A stretch of 36,081 nucleotides of DNA from Acidimicrobiia bacterium (GCA_035948415.1 DASZJD010000115.1:1-36081), one strand, 5' to 3'; shown: positions 24,506-33,534, counted from the stretch's first letter. The notes: generated by a model from the letters alone, not told the origin. Program-made: numbers and translations.

Positions 24506-26506
24506 GTGACCGATCTCGTCGGTTACGTCATCCGTGGCATCCCGTTCGGGTGCGTCTTCGCGCTGATGGCGGTGGGCCTCACCCTGACGTACAAGACGTC
24601 GGGTGTGTTCAACCTGGCGTTCGCGGCGCAGGCGTACGCGTCCGCCGCGGTCTTCTACCAGCTCAACGTCAACGAAGGGTGGGCGCTCATCCCGGCGTTT
24701 GTCGTCGCGGTAGTTGTCGTGGCGCCGCTCATCGGCTTTGTCTTGGACCGGTTCCTCTTCCGGTACCTGCGCACTGCCCCCACCGTCGCCAAGCTCGCCG
24801 TGTCGTTGGGCTTGCTGGTGGCGATACCAGGGATCGTGCAGCTCTGGTTCGGCTCCGGGGCGGCGTTCGCGCCGCCCGTGCTCTGGACCGAGCAGTTCGC
24901 CATCTACCACTTCGGCGGCTACGCCATCACCGGCGCCGAGGCAGTCACTGTTGTCGCGACCGCAGCGTCGGTCGTCGGCCTGACGGTTTTGTTCCGCTAT
25001 TCGAACATCGGGTTACAGATGCGAGCGGTGGTCGAGAGCCCGCGGATGACCGAGCTGGCCGGTATCAACGCGGATCGGGTGGGGGCCCTCGCGTGGGTGA
25101 TGTCGAGCCTGTTCGCGGGGCTGGCGGGCGTCCTGCTGGCACCGTTGTTCGGGGAACTGCTCCCCGCCAACTTCACGGTGCTGCTCGTCGCGGCCATCGC
25201 GGCGGCGGCCTTCGGTCGGCTCACGAGCATCCCGCTGGTCCTCGCCGGTGGGCTGCTGCTCGGCATCCTCCAAGGCATCCTCGCCGGTTATCTGCCCACC
25301 GGCAGCATCCTGGCGCAGGGTCTGCGACCGTCGCTGCCGTTCGTCATGCTGTTCCTGCTCCTGTTGTTCTTGCCCGGGCTGCAAAAGAGGGCGGAGATCA
25401 CCGACCCGCTGTCGGGGGTTGATCCGCCCCCGCCAGGACTGGCCGCCGCGCAGCGCAGCCGCGGTCTGACGACGGCGACGCATGCGTTCGGCGTGACGGT
25501 GGTGGCGATCGGCCTGGTGATCGCCTGTTTCGGGTTGAGCGACTTCTGGCTCCTGCTCGTAACCAAGGCGGTGGTGTTCGGCATCATCTTCTTGTCAATC
25601 ACGGTGATCACCGGCATGGCGGGCCAGATCTCGTTGTGCCAGGCGACCTTCGCCGCCGTGGGTGGGTTCACCGTCGCGCAGTTCGTCGACCGATGGGACC
25701 TCCCGGTGCTGCTCACCGTGCTCGCGGGGACAGTCCTGGCGGCGATCGTGGGCGGGTTACTGGCGATCCCCGTGCTTCGTCTCAGCGGTATCTACCTGGC
25801 GCTGGCCACGCTGGCGTTCGCGATGATGTTCGACAGCGTCTTCGTCCCGTTGGACTGGGTCAGCGGCGGCCTCTTCCCGCTGAAGGTGCCCCGCCCCGGG
25901 TTCCTGGTCGGAGGCCGAGCGTTCTTCCTCTTCAGCGTCGTCGTGCTCGGCGTGGTCGGGACCCTCGTGATCCTCGTACGCCGAGGCACGACGGGGAAGT
26001 ACCTGGACGCGCTCCGCGGGAGCGAGACCGCCGCCGCCGCGATCGGCATCAACGCGACGCGATCACGAATCATCGCGTTCGCGCTCTCCGCCGGCATCGC
26101 CGGGCTCGGCGGCGGCTTGCTCGCGACGTTCGACGGCCAGGCGAACTACGCCGCGAACTTCACCCCATTCTTCGGGCTGTTCTGGCTCGTGATCGTCGTG
26201 ACCCTCGGAGTCCGAACTGTCGAAGGCGCCATCCAAGCCGGCTTGGCGCTCGCACTGTTCCCCGAGCTCCTGAACACGCTCGGCATCTCACCCGAGTACC
26301 AGTTCATCCTCTTCGGGCTCGGTGCACTCACCTTCGCCAGGCACCCCGAAGGGCTCCTCGAGTTCGCCAAGCGAAGACAACTCGACGCGATCCAGCGGAT
26401 GATCGACCGACGCCAACGCGGTGGCCGAGCCCCGGATCTCCCGCCCGGGGCAGCGGAGCTGCCCGCAGTGCCCGCGCCCGTCCCGACGACGCCCGACGTT
26501 GCGTAG
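24506..26506 (+). CDS. fused HAAT permease LivH-LivM
   Basis: A 666-residue integral membrane protein. Residues 1-300 are the LivH part (GIPFGCVFALMAVGLTLTYK, FNLAFAAQAYASAAVFYQ). Residues about 320-620 are the LivM part (ITGMAGQISLCQATFAAVGG near 370, and RIIAFALSAGIAGLGGGLLA). The C-terminus is a charged, Pro-rich tail. GTG 24506 is used; GTG 24500 is possible, and the ribosome site is weak. Together with the binding protein it forms an importer lacking ATPases, since the next genes are hydrolases. The only LivF/LivG-type ATPases in the window are inside the 1728-residue fusion. It either borrows ATPases or uses subunits encoded elsewhere. Confidence 0.92.
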   Translation: MTDLVGYVIRGIPFGCVFALMAVGLTLTYKTSGVFNLAFAAQAYASAAVFYQLNVNEGWALIPAFVVAVVVVAPLIGFVLDRFLFRYLRTAPTVAKLAVSLGLLVAIPGIVQLWFGSGAAFAPPVLWTEQFAIYHFGGYAITGAEAVTVVATAASVVGLTVLFRYSNIGLQMRAVVESPRMTELAGINADRVGALAWVMSSLFAGLAGVLLAPLFGELLPANFTVLLVAAIAAAAFGRLTSIPLVLAGGLLLGILQGILAGYLPTGSILAQGLRPSLPFVMLFLLLLFLPGLQKRAEITDPLSGVDPPPPGLAAAQRSRGLTTATHAFGVTVVAIGLVIACFGLSDFWLLLVTKAVVFGIIFLSITVITGMAGQISLCQATFAAVGGFTVAQFVDRWDLPVLLTVLAGTVLAAIVGGLLAIPVLRLSGIYLALATLAFAMMFDSVFVPLDWVSGGLFPLKVPRPGFLVGGRAFFLFSVVVLGVVGTLVILVRRGTTGKYLDALRGSETAAAAIGINATRSRIIAFALSAGIAGLGGGLLATFDGQANYAANFTPFFGLFWLVIVVTLGVRTVEGAIQAGLALALFPELLNTLGISPEYQFILFGLGALTFARHPEGLLEFAKRRQLDAIQRMIDRRQRGGRAPDLPPGAAELPAVPAPVPTTPDVA

Positions 26507-26520
26507 TCCGAACTGGTCTC

Positions 26521-26666
26521 GCGAAGGGAGGTGCGGGAGATGATTTCTCCCTCATAGCGCCGACCAACAGCGCGTCCATGTCGGTTGCGGTGAATCGAGG
26601 ACCGGTCCGACCCAGCTCTGGTATGCCCGCATCCCACTCACCAACTTTGGCGAGAGCCAGAAGTAG
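26521..26666 (+). pseudogene. Asp-box gene 3' scar, second copy
   Basis: Only the tail of the Asp-box gene remains. One frame gives GDDFSLIA; after a shift near 26560 a second gives VHVGCGESRTGPTQLWYA and LTNFGESQK, TAG 26664-26666. The frame break is at nearly the same place as in the copy at 20573 but in the other direction: four bases between the GCG and GAC codons there, two here. It lies between the permease stop and the hydrolase at 26758. Confidence 0.78.
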
Positions 26667-26702
26667 GCGGCCACGAGCTCCGGCGGCGGTTCCGGAACTG
26701 AG
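26521..26702 (+). repeat. dispersed repeat, copy B
   Basis: This is the partner of 20942-21120. The stretch 26581-26666 matches 21001-21086 at 77 of 86 bases by hand alignment. The 5' boundary is near 26521, just after the permease stop; the 3' boundary is less sharp, near 26702. Confidence 0.8.
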
Positions 26703-26757
26703 CCCGCCTTGGACGGGCTGGCGCGCGACACCATCGGCTCGACAACAGGGGGCGGTC

Positions 26758-28278
26758 ATGTTTTGGACGCTGCGTCAGGAAAGACTTCGAACGCTTCTGG
26801 CCGGGATCGCGGCCGTCTCATTTGCGGCGTACGCGAGTGCATCGGCCGGATCGAACGCGTCCGCGGTGGCCGCACCGGCCGCGACCGTTTCGGGTCCTAT
26901 CTCCGGTGGTGGCGGCGTGCCGGTGGTGTCCACCACCGCGTTCGACCTGAAGCATGTGGGCTACGAACAGTCCGAGTTCCTGCTCGCCGGGACCGCCAGC
27001 AAGTACTCGCCGACGGTGCCTCTCACCAGCGACGGCAGGTGGAGCGTCACACCGAGTGACCCGCAGGCCTACACGACGCGCCTCGTCGTCTACCGCCCGA
27101 CGAACGCGAAGAAGTTCAACGGTTCGGTCGTTGTCGAGTGGCTCAACGTTTCGGGTGGTGTGGATGCCGGACCCGACTGGGTGATGACCCACACCGAGTT
27201 GGTCCGCGACGGTTTCGCGTGGGTCGGGGTGTCGGCGCAGGCCGCGGGCATCAATTCGTCGAAGTCGACGGACGCCGTTCGCTATGCCTCGATTGCCCAT
27301 CCTGGCGACAGCTATTCCTACGACATCTACTCACAAGCCGGTCGCGCCGTCCGGGACTCGACGAAGGTGTTGGGCGGGCTGCGTCCGAAGACAGTTATCG
27401 CCGCGGGCGAATCGCAGTCTGCTGCGCGCATGGTCACCTACATCGACGCGCTGGGGAAGACGAACCACATCTACGACGGGTTCCTCGTGCACAGTCGGGG
27501 CGCCACGGGCGCGCCGTTGCAGGGGTCACCTCCGCCGCCGGTGGGGGCTGCTCCTGCAGGGCCGGCCCCGATGGTTGTCCCGACCCCCACTGCGATCCGT
27601 GGCGACCTCAAGGTTCCGGTGCTCGTGCTCGAGACGGAGACCGACGTGTTCAACAGCAACACCGCCGAGCGCCAACCTGACACCAAGAACTACCGCCTCT
27701 GGGAGGTCGCCGGCACCTCCCACTACGACGCCTACGGCCTGACGATTGGCACGACCGATCCGGGCGGTCGAGGAGCAGCTCGGCTCCTCGCGTTGATGCA
27801 GCATCCCTCCAAGAGCGCTATGCCCGGGATCATCGAGTGCAACCTGCCGATCAATACGGGGCCGGCGCACTGGGTGCTCAACGTCGCGGTGTACTCACTC
27901 AACCGGTGGGTCACGAAGGGAATCGCACCGCCGATCGCGCCTCGTCTCCAGACCACGACGACCGCACCGGTTGTCTTCGCGCGTGACGCCAATGGGAACG
28001 CCATGAGCGGGATCCGCTCGCCGCAGGTCGATGTCCCGATCGCCGTGCTCGGAGGGACGACGAATTCGGGATCTCCTCCTCTGGGACAGTTCTGTCGTCT
28101 GTTCGGTACGACGGTGCCTTTGACGGCGCCACAACTCACGGCGTTGTACAAGAGTCATGATGACTTTGTCGCAAAGTGGAAGCAGTCCATCGACCGCGCC
28201 GTGAAGGCCGGATTCCTGCTCCAACCCGACGCCAAGGAGCTTCAGAGCGCAGCCAGCAATGCCACGATTCCGCAATGA
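26758..28278 (+). CDS. exported alpha/beta hydrolase domain protein (Abhydrolase_10 type)
   Basis: The product is 506 residues. ATG 26758 has GGGGG at about 6 bases; the frame is open much further upstream but there it only shadows the permease and the scar. A signal peptide (LLAGIAAVSFAAYASASA) ends near residue 30. The mature part has VVVEWLNVSGGVDAGPDW, WVGVSAQAAG, AAGESQSA with nucleophile Ser219, LETETDVF as a candidate acid, and GTSHYDAYG with His322. It is a close paralogue of the protein at 17417, with the same motifs in the same order but a longer Pro-rich loop near residues 260-280. A secreted esterase role is inferred; PF20091 members have few known substrates. Confidence 0.85.
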   Translation: MFWTLRQERLRTLLAGIAAVSFAAYASASAGSNASAVAAPAATVSGPISGGGGVPVVSTTAFDLKHVGYEQSEFLLAGTASKYSPTVPLTSDGRWSVTPSDPQAYTTRLVVYRPTNAKKFNGSVVVEWLNVSGGVDAGPDWVMTHTELVRDGFAWVGVSAQAAGINSSKSTDAVRYASIAHPGDSYSYDIYSQAGRAVRDSTKVLGGLRPKTVIAAGESQSAARMVTYIDALGKTNHIYDGFLVHSRGATGAPLQGSPPPPVGAAPAGPAPMVVPTPTAIRGDLKVPVLVLETETDVFNSNTAERQPDTKNYRLWEVAGTSHYDAYGLTIGTTDPGGRGAARLLALMQHPSKSAMPGIIECNLPINTGPAHWVLNVAVYSLNRWVTKGIAPPIAPRLQTTTTAPVVFARDANGNAMSGIRSPQVDVPIAVLGGTTNSGSPPLGQFCRLFGTTVPLTAPQLTALYKSHDDFVAKWKQSIDRAVKAGFLLQPDAKELQSAASNATIPQ

Positions 28279-28377
28279 ACGCCTAGAAGATCAACCGATC
28301 CGTCGGCGCCAACGACTCGGAATCGGACCCGAAGCGCCCTGCACAAAGGCTACCCAGGATGAAAGTTCAGGAATCGG

Positions 28378-29766
28378 ATGTCCAATAGAAGGGCCGGATT
28401 CGCGATCACGCTCGTCCTTGCCGTCGGCGGCGTTGTGCTCTCGCCCGCAGCGTTCGCGCAGGAAGCTGGGTCTCCACGCATCCATGGAGCGTCTGTCGGT
28501 TTGGTTTGCGTGCCATCAGTCGAAGGCCCGGTCTCAGTCACGGCAGCATCGCAGCCGTACACGCCGGCGTTGTTGCCTGCTCTCCCGCCGGGGTGGGTCG
28601 ATCAGGAGTTCTTCATCTCGTGTGCCTCTCCACAGATCACGTACCGGACGTCCGTGGATGTCCGCAGGCCGACGAATGCGCACCTCGCTTCGGGCATCGC
28701 CGTCGTTGAGCCTTTGCATAGCGGGGGCATCTTCGGAGTGCTGACCAACTGTCAGCCCTATCTCGTTGCTCACGACGACGTCCACATCGGTGTGCCCGCA
28801 AATGCCGATGTCGTGCAGAGACTGGTGAAGTCGGCCGACCCCGCTCGCTATGCCACGCTCAACGTCCCAATGAGCAACGACGCCGAGAACGAGATCCTGG
28901 CCGGGGTGGGCGCGGTGTTGCATCAGCAACACGACGCGCTCCTCCCGGACATTCGCGTCACGGGCGCCATTCTGGGCGGCTGGTCGCAAACCTCGGTCCA
29001 GGTCCGCACTTTCATCGCCTCGTCCGGCGGGAAGGCGACCGTCAACCGACGGCGAGTGTACGACGGCTACTTTCCAGCGCAGCCGGCCGTGGGAACGGGT
29101 GGCGGAGCAGAGCTCGGACCGATTCCTGACGTCGGCGTGCCGGTGGTCGAGCTCCAGGGCGAGCGTGAGCTGCTGGTGACCCTGCGGATCTATGGCAGCC
29201 TCGGGTACCGTCGGCCCGATGGCGCGACCTACCGACTCTACGAAGTACCGGGAATGTCACACATCAACTATGAGCCCGACGATCCAGTCTCCGCGTACGC
29301 CCGGAGCCTGCACTGTGACTGGCCGCCCGGCGCGGCGCCATCGACGTTCAAACAGACCCAGGTGTGGGACATGGCACTCGACAACCTCGTCCGCTGGGTC
29401 TCACACGGCATCCCGGCACCGCATGCCCAACGAATCGAACTCGAGTCCGACGGTAAGACTGTCGTACGAGACGCCAACGGCAACGCCCTCGGTGGCGTAC
29501 GCACCGTCTTCGTCGACGTCCCGACAGCGGCCATCATGCCGACGAGCCTGGCGCCCGGCGGCCTGCTGGCGAATCCCTGCGCGTACGTTGGGTACCAGCT
29601 GGATTTCTCCCAGACCAAGCTCGAGCAGCTTTACCGGAACTCTGCGGGTTACGTGGCCTCAGTCAACACGCACGCGAACAAACTCGTGAGCCAGCATTGG
29701 CTGCTTCCCGCGAGCGCCAGCGAGCTGATTGCCGAGGCCAAGGGATCATCGATCCTGCACTCATGA
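28378..29766 (+). CDS. exported alpha/beta hydrolase domain protein, divergent paralogue
   Basis: The product is 462 residues from ATG 28378, with CAGGAA a few bases upstream. The signal peptide ends AFA-Q near residue 27. It has the general plan of the proteins at 17417 and 26758: RRPTNAH, LGGWSQTS with Ser203, YRLYEVPGMSHINYEP with His295, NGNALGGVRTVFVDVP and a similar C-terminal region. The WLNVSGG motif has become VEPLHSGG and the elbow is GWSQT rather than GESQS, so substrate or mechanism may differ. A 99-base gap separates it from the preceding paralogue; the two are probably co-transcribed. Confidence 0.8.
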   Translation: MSNRRAGFAITLVLAVGGVVLSPAAFAQEAGSPRIHGASVGLVCVPSVEGPVSVTAASQPYTPALLPALPPGWVDQEFFISCASPQITYRTSVDVRRPTNAHLASGIAVVEPLHSGGIFGVLTNCQPYLVAHDDVHIGVPANADVVQRLVKSADPARYATLNVPMSNDAENEILAGVGAVLHQQHDALLPDIRVTGAILGGWSQTSVQVRTFIASSGGKATVNRRRVYDGYFPAQPAVGTGGGAELGPIPDVGVPVVELQGERELLVTLRIYGSLGYRRPDGATYRLYEVPGMSHINYEPDDPVSAYARSLHCDWPPGAAPSTFKQTQVWDMALDNLVRWVSHGIPAPHAQRIELESDGKTVVRDANGNALGGVRTVFVDVPTAAIMPTSLAPGGLLANPCAYVGYQLDFSQTKLEQLYRNSAGYVASVNTHANKLVSQHWLLPASASELIAEAKGSSILHS

Positions 29767-29931
29767 TCCAGCCTTCACGCCCGTCTCGGTTGGCGCGGCT
29801 ACGCCCTCGGAGCCGCCGGACCCCGGCCTCGCGCTCCGACGCTTAAGGCGAACGAGCGCTCCGCGGTGGGTAGGACATCCGCGGCGTCGGGTGAGGCCCC
29901 TGGTATGGCGCCGCCCTCAGAGCCGCGATGA

Positions 29932-30810
29932 TCACCGCTCGACGATCGGGTCCGTGAGTGCGTCGCGGACCCATTCCTGGAGCGTCGGCGCGAGCAGCGG
30001 CCACCGGGCGAAGAGGCCTTCGCCCTGAAGGCGTGCCTCCTGGCGGTCGAGCCACTCCCGGTCACTCCAGGGCGGCTCGACGAGACGAGCACCCGGCAGC
30101 ACCCCGGCCAGCTGTTCGGAGGTCGCACGCGTATGGTGAGGATCGCTCGCACCGCTGCGGAACACGAGCGTGGGCAGGTCGAGTGCGCGAGCCTCGGCGA
30201 GCGACAGGCCTGGAACGACCCCGTCGTCGCTAGGGCAGTACACGGCCATCCATCGCTCCATCGTGGCGATGAACTCCCTCGGGTCTTGGTCGAGGAACCG
30301 TTGCCGGTTCGACGGGTTGCGCCCGAGCACCTCGGCCCACTCGGGTAAGGCCACGACCGCGTCCATCCCGCCGGTCCACGCCGCGAGCAGCGACTCGCCG
30401 CAGTAGTGGACGCCCAGCATCATGAGGCCGTACACCCCGCCGCTGATCCACCACGTCGCGAGCGCGGCTGCGGCGTCGCGGTGGCGGGCCGCCGCGAGCA
30501 GGGAGACCCTGGCGCCGCCTGAGCCGCCGGCGATCACGGCCGGGGTCATGTCGAGATGCGCCAGCAATTCCGCCAGCGTGTCGGCCTGCATCGCCGACTC
30601 GGACGAACCCGCGAAGCACACGTCCGACGCACCGCAGTTGGGTCGGTCCCAGATGAGCACTCGGTTGCCGTGGGCGGCCAGCGCCTCCGCCAGCTCACGG
30701 ACCCCGGGGTCGTCCTTGCTGAAGCGGCCGCCCGGCGTGATCACCCACGGACGCCCGTCGCCGATCACCTCGTACGCGATCGACAGGCCCGCGACCGTTG
30801 CCGTCGGCAT
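29932..30810 (-). CDS. alpha/beta hydrolase
   Basis: The product is 292 residues. The fold is supported by VITPGGRFSKDDPG near the oxyanion loop, LIWDRPNCGASD, the nucleophile elbow AGGSGGAR with Ser97, and a C-terminal lid region. The elbow GGSGG differs from the common GHSMG. The acid may lie in FRSGASDPHH; the catalytic His is less clear, with DPHHTR a candidate. No signal peptide is seen. No ribosome site precedes ATG 30810; instead TAGTCT ends exactly 8 bases before the A, as expected of a leaderless message. It is divergent from the amidohydrolase at 30835. The substrate is unknown; epoxide hydrolases and esterases are similar in size. Confidence 0.82.
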   Translation of the reverse strand: MPTATVAGLSIAYEVIGDGRPWVITPGGRFSKDDPGVRELAEALAAHGNRVLIWDRPNCGASDVCFAGSSESAMQADTLAELLAHLDMTPAVIAGGSGGARVSLLAAARHRDAAAALATWWISGGVYGLMMLGVHYCGESLLAAWTGGMDAVVALPEWAEVLGRNPSNRQRFLDQDPREFIATMERWMAVYCPSDDGVVPGLSLAEARALDLPTLVFRSGASDPHHTRATSEQLAGVLPGARLVEPPWSDREWLDRQEARLQGEGLFARWPLLAPTLQEWVRDALTDPIVER

Positions 30811-30817
30811 GCCGGCG

Positions 30818-30827
30818 AGACTACCGT
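30818..30827. promoter_or_regulatory. overlapping divergent -10 boxes
   Basis: On the plus strand TACCGT (30822-30827) is followed by 7 bases and ATG 30835. On the minus strand TAGTCT (30823 down to 30818) is followed by 7 bases and ATG 30810. Both fit the actinobacterial TANNNT box at leaderless spacing, and they share two base pairs. Polymerases could not occupy both at once. Confidence 0.6.
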
Positions 30828-30834
30828 GCTTGGC

Positions 30835-32004
30835 ATGACGTCGACGTTAGAAACGATGTACATCGTCGACGCGGACTCCCACTGGTGTGAGCCGCCCGAC
30901 CTGTTCACGAAGCTCGCGCCGGCTTCGATCCGCGACCGCGTCCCTCGGGTGGAGGTGATCGACGGCCAGCGGACGTGGGTCTTCGACGGCGAGCCCGCGG
31001 GCGAGTACAGCGCCGGCGGCGTTGTGGCCCGGGACGGTTCGAAGGAGAGCGCGCACCGCGCGCTGCGCGAGTGGGACTTCGACCAGGTCCACCGCGGCGG
31101 TCACGACCCCCAGGTGCGCCTCGAGGTCCTGGACGAGTGCGGCATCGACGCCCAGATCATCTTCCCCGGCTCGCTCGGCCTCGGCGGCCAGGGCCTCGGC
31201 GTCAGCAAGGACGAGTCGCTCTGCCTCCAGGTCCTCCAGATCTACAACGATCGGAACCTGGGAGTGCAGGCCGACACAGGCAACCGCCTGCTGCCGCTGC
31301 CGGTGATGCCAGCGTGGAGTGTCGACCGCTGCGTCGCCGAGGCGCAGCGCGTCGCCGCCAGCGGCGCGCGTGGGGCGAACATGACGTCGGACCCTCAGGA
31401 CCTCGGGGCGCCGGATCTCGCCAGCCGCGCGTGGGACCCGTTCTGGGAGGTCTGCAGCGACCTCCAACTCCCGGTGCACTTCCACATCGGTTCGAGCATC
31501 ACAGCGATGTCGATTTTCCAGCACTACCCGTGGCCGTCACAGGCGTTGAACTCGGCGCTCGCCATCCAGGGTACGTTGCTGTTCATCGGGAACGCGCGCG
31601 TCGTAGTGAACGCCATCCTCTCGGGGATGTTCGACCGGTACCCGGACCTGAAGATGGTGTCGGTGGAGAGCGGGGTGGGATGGATCCCGTTCATCCTCGA
31701 AGCGCTCGACTACGAGATGTCCGAGAACGCGCCCGCCGAGCTCGCCGAGCTCGAGAAGATGCCGTCCGAGTACTTCAAGAGCAATCTGTACGCGACGTTC
31801 TGGTTCGAGAACAATCGGAACAAGTTGCCCGAGCTCATCGAGGCGGTCGGTGAGGACACCATCCTCTTCGAGACCGACTTCCCGCACCCGACGTGCCTGT
31901 ACCCGAAGCCGCTCGACACCGTCGAGGCGAAGATGGCGACGTTGTCCGCCGACGCGAGGCGCAAGATCCTGGGCGAGAACGCTCGCAAGCTCTACCGCCT
32001 CTAG
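30835..32004 (+). CDS. amidohydrolase family protein (Amidohydrolase_2, COG2159)
   Basis: The product is 389 residues from ATG 30835, chosen from the leaderless spacing to TACCGT; ATG 30856 is the alternative and neither has a ribosome site. Metal-site motifs are IVDADSHWCEPPD (10-22), VHFHIGSS with His215 and His217, and LFETDFPHPTCLYP with Asp348. The protein resembles the copy at 21116 most closely in its final third (ETDYPH/ETDFPH followed by a processed C-terminus rich in basic residues). It is expected to be a cytosolic metal-dependent hydrolase or decarboxylase. The dehydrogenase at 32022 follows after 17 bases, so the two are co-transcribed and probably act in one pathway. Confidence 0.88.
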   Translation: MTSTLETMYIVDADSHWCEPPDLFTKLAPASIRDRVPRVEVIDGQRTWVFDGEPAGEYSAGGVVARDGSKESAHRALREWDFDQVHRGGHDPQVRLEVLDECGIDAQIIFPGSLGLGGQGLGVSKDESLCLQVLQIYNDRNLGVQADTGNRLLPLPVMPAWSVDRCVAEAQRVAASGARGANMTSDPQDLGAPDLASRAWDPFWEVCSDLQLPVHFHIGSSITAMSIFQHYPWPSQALNSALAIQGTLLFIGNARVVVNAILSGMFDRYPDLKMVSVESGVGWIPFILEALDYEMSENAPAELAELEKMPSEYFKSNLYATFWFENNRNKLPELIEAVGEDTILFETDFPHPTCLYPKPLDTVEAKMATLSADARRKILGENARKLYRL

Positions 32005-32021
32005 ATCCGAGCACACTGGCC

Positions 32022-33506
32022 GTGAAGACCATCGGGCACTGGGTCGGCGGCAGCGTTGTCACCGGATCATCGGATCGCGGCGGCGTCGTGTACGACCCCG
32101 CACGCGGCGTGCCGACGGCGCAGGTAGTGTTCGCGTCCGCTGCCGAAGTCGATTATGCAGTCCGGGTCGCGGTTGACGCGTCTGCGGCGTGGAGCAAGTC
32201 GCCGCTGAGCAGCCGGGCGGCAGTGCTCCTTCGGTTCCGGCAGCTGCTCGACGAGCACCGCGACGACCTTGCGACGATCGTGACCCGCGAGCACGGCAAG
32301 GTGCTCGCCGACGCCCGGGGCGAGGTCGCCCGAGGCATCGAGAACGTCGAGTTCGCCTGTGGCATCCCGAACCTCTTGACCGGGATGCACACGGCTGACG
32401 TGTCGGGCGGGGTCGACGTGCACAGCGTCCGACAGCCGTTGGGCGTGGTCGCGGGCATCACGCCGTTCAACTTCCCGGTCATGGTGCCGCTGTGGATGCT
32501 CAGCAACGCGCTGGCGTGTGGCAACTCGTTCGTGCTGAAGCCTTCCGAGAAGGACCCGTCACCATCGCTCCGACTGGCGGAGCTCATCCGCGACGCCGGA
32601 TTCCCGGACGGCGTGTTCAACGTGCTGCAGGGCGACGCCGAAGCCGTCGACGCGCTGTTGACCCATCCCAACGTCGCCGCGGTGTCGTTCGTGGGGAGCA
32701 CGCCGGTCGCGCGTCACGTGTACGAGACGGGCACGAGCCAGGGAAAGCGGGTGCAGGCACTCGGAGGCGCCAAGAACCACATGGTTGTGCTCGCGGACGC
32801 CGATCTCGACGCGGCCGCGGATGCGGCGGTGTCGGCGGCGTACGGATCAGCCGGCGAGCGCTGCATGGCGATCTCCGTCGTCGCCGCTGTCGGAGCGATC
32901 GCGGATTCGCTGGTCGACGCGATCGCGGCGCGGATCCCGGGCGTCGTCGTCGGCCCGGGCGACGACGAGCAGTCGATGATGGGGCCGCTGATCACACCCG
33001 AGCATCGCGACCGGGTGCGGTCGTACGTGGAAGGTGCTGCTGACGAGGGCGCGCGTTTGGTGGTCGATGGCTCCGTGCCACCGATCGAGGAAGGCTTCTT
33101 CCTCGGCTGTTCGCTCATCGACGACGTCAAGCCGGGGATGCGTGTGTACGACGACGAAATCTTCGGACCCGTGCTGAGCGTTGTCCGGGTCAGCACCTTC
33201 GACGAAGCGTTGGCGCTCGTTAACGCGAGTCCGTACGGTAACGGTGTCGCCTTGTTCACGCGCGACGGTGGCGCGGCGCGCGCGTTCGAGCGCGAAGTCG
33301 AGGTCGGAATGGTGGGCATCAACGTGCCGATCCCCGTGCCGGTCGCCTCGCATTCCTTCGGCGGCTGGAGGGCGTCGCTGTTCGGTGACACCACGATGTA
33401 CGGGCCCGAGGGCATCCGCTTCTACACACGGCCCAAGGTGGTTACGTCGCGGTGGCCCGACCCAAAATCGAGCGCTGTCGACCTCGGGTTCCCGACGCAC
33501 CAGTAG
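32022..33506 (+). CDS. mmsA: methylmalonate-semialdehyde dehydrogenase (CoA-acylating)
   Basis: The product is 494 residues from GTG 32022. It belongs to the aldehyde dehydrogenase superfamily and has the MMSDH hallmarks: GVVAGITPFNFPVMVPLWM, ALACGNSFVLKPSEKDPS, VSFVGSTPVARHVYE, LGGAKNHMVVLADADLD and the active-site segment YGSAGERCMAIS with Cys281. This class makes propionyl-CoA from methylmalonate semialdehyde (and acetyl-CoA from malonate semialdehyde) with NAD+ and CoA, at the end of valine, thymine, inositol and some beta-oxidation-like routes. It directly follows an amidohydrolase, which suggests a shared pathway leading to central metabolism. No ribosome site is evident, so it may depend on coupling. 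Confidence 0.93.
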   Translation: MKTIGHWVGGSVVTGSSDRGGVVYDPARGVPTAQVVFASAAEVDYAVRVAVDASAAWSKSPLSSRAAVLLRFRQLLDEHRDDLATIVTREHGKVLADARGEVARGIENVEFACGIPNLLTGMHTADVSGGVDVHSVRQPLGVVAGITPFNFPVMVPLWMLSNALACGNSFVLKPSEKDPSPSLRLAELIRDAGFPDGVFNVLQGDAEAVDALLTHPNVAAVSFVGSTPVARHVYETGTSQGKRVQALGGAKNHMVVLADADLDAAADAAVSAAYGSAGERCMAISVVAAVGAIADSLVDAIAARIPGVVVGPGDDEQSMMGPLITPEHRDRVRSYVEGAADEGARLVVDGSVPPIEEGFFLGCSLIDDVKPGMRVYDDEIFGPVLSVVRVSTFDEALALVNASPYGNGVALFTRDGGAARAFEREVEVGMVGINVPIPVPVASHSFGGWRASLFGDTTMYGPEGIRFYTRPKVVTSRWPDPKSSAVDLGFPTHQ

Positions 33507-33534
33507 GCAGGTCGATCTCCTATGGAGGGCTGTT

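Noticed and set aside
25636-26757. Upstream extension of the hydrolase frame into the permease gene
   Set aside because: This part overlaps the permease in another phase, is Arg-rich, and lacks a start; the signal peptide and G-run site fix the start at 26758.
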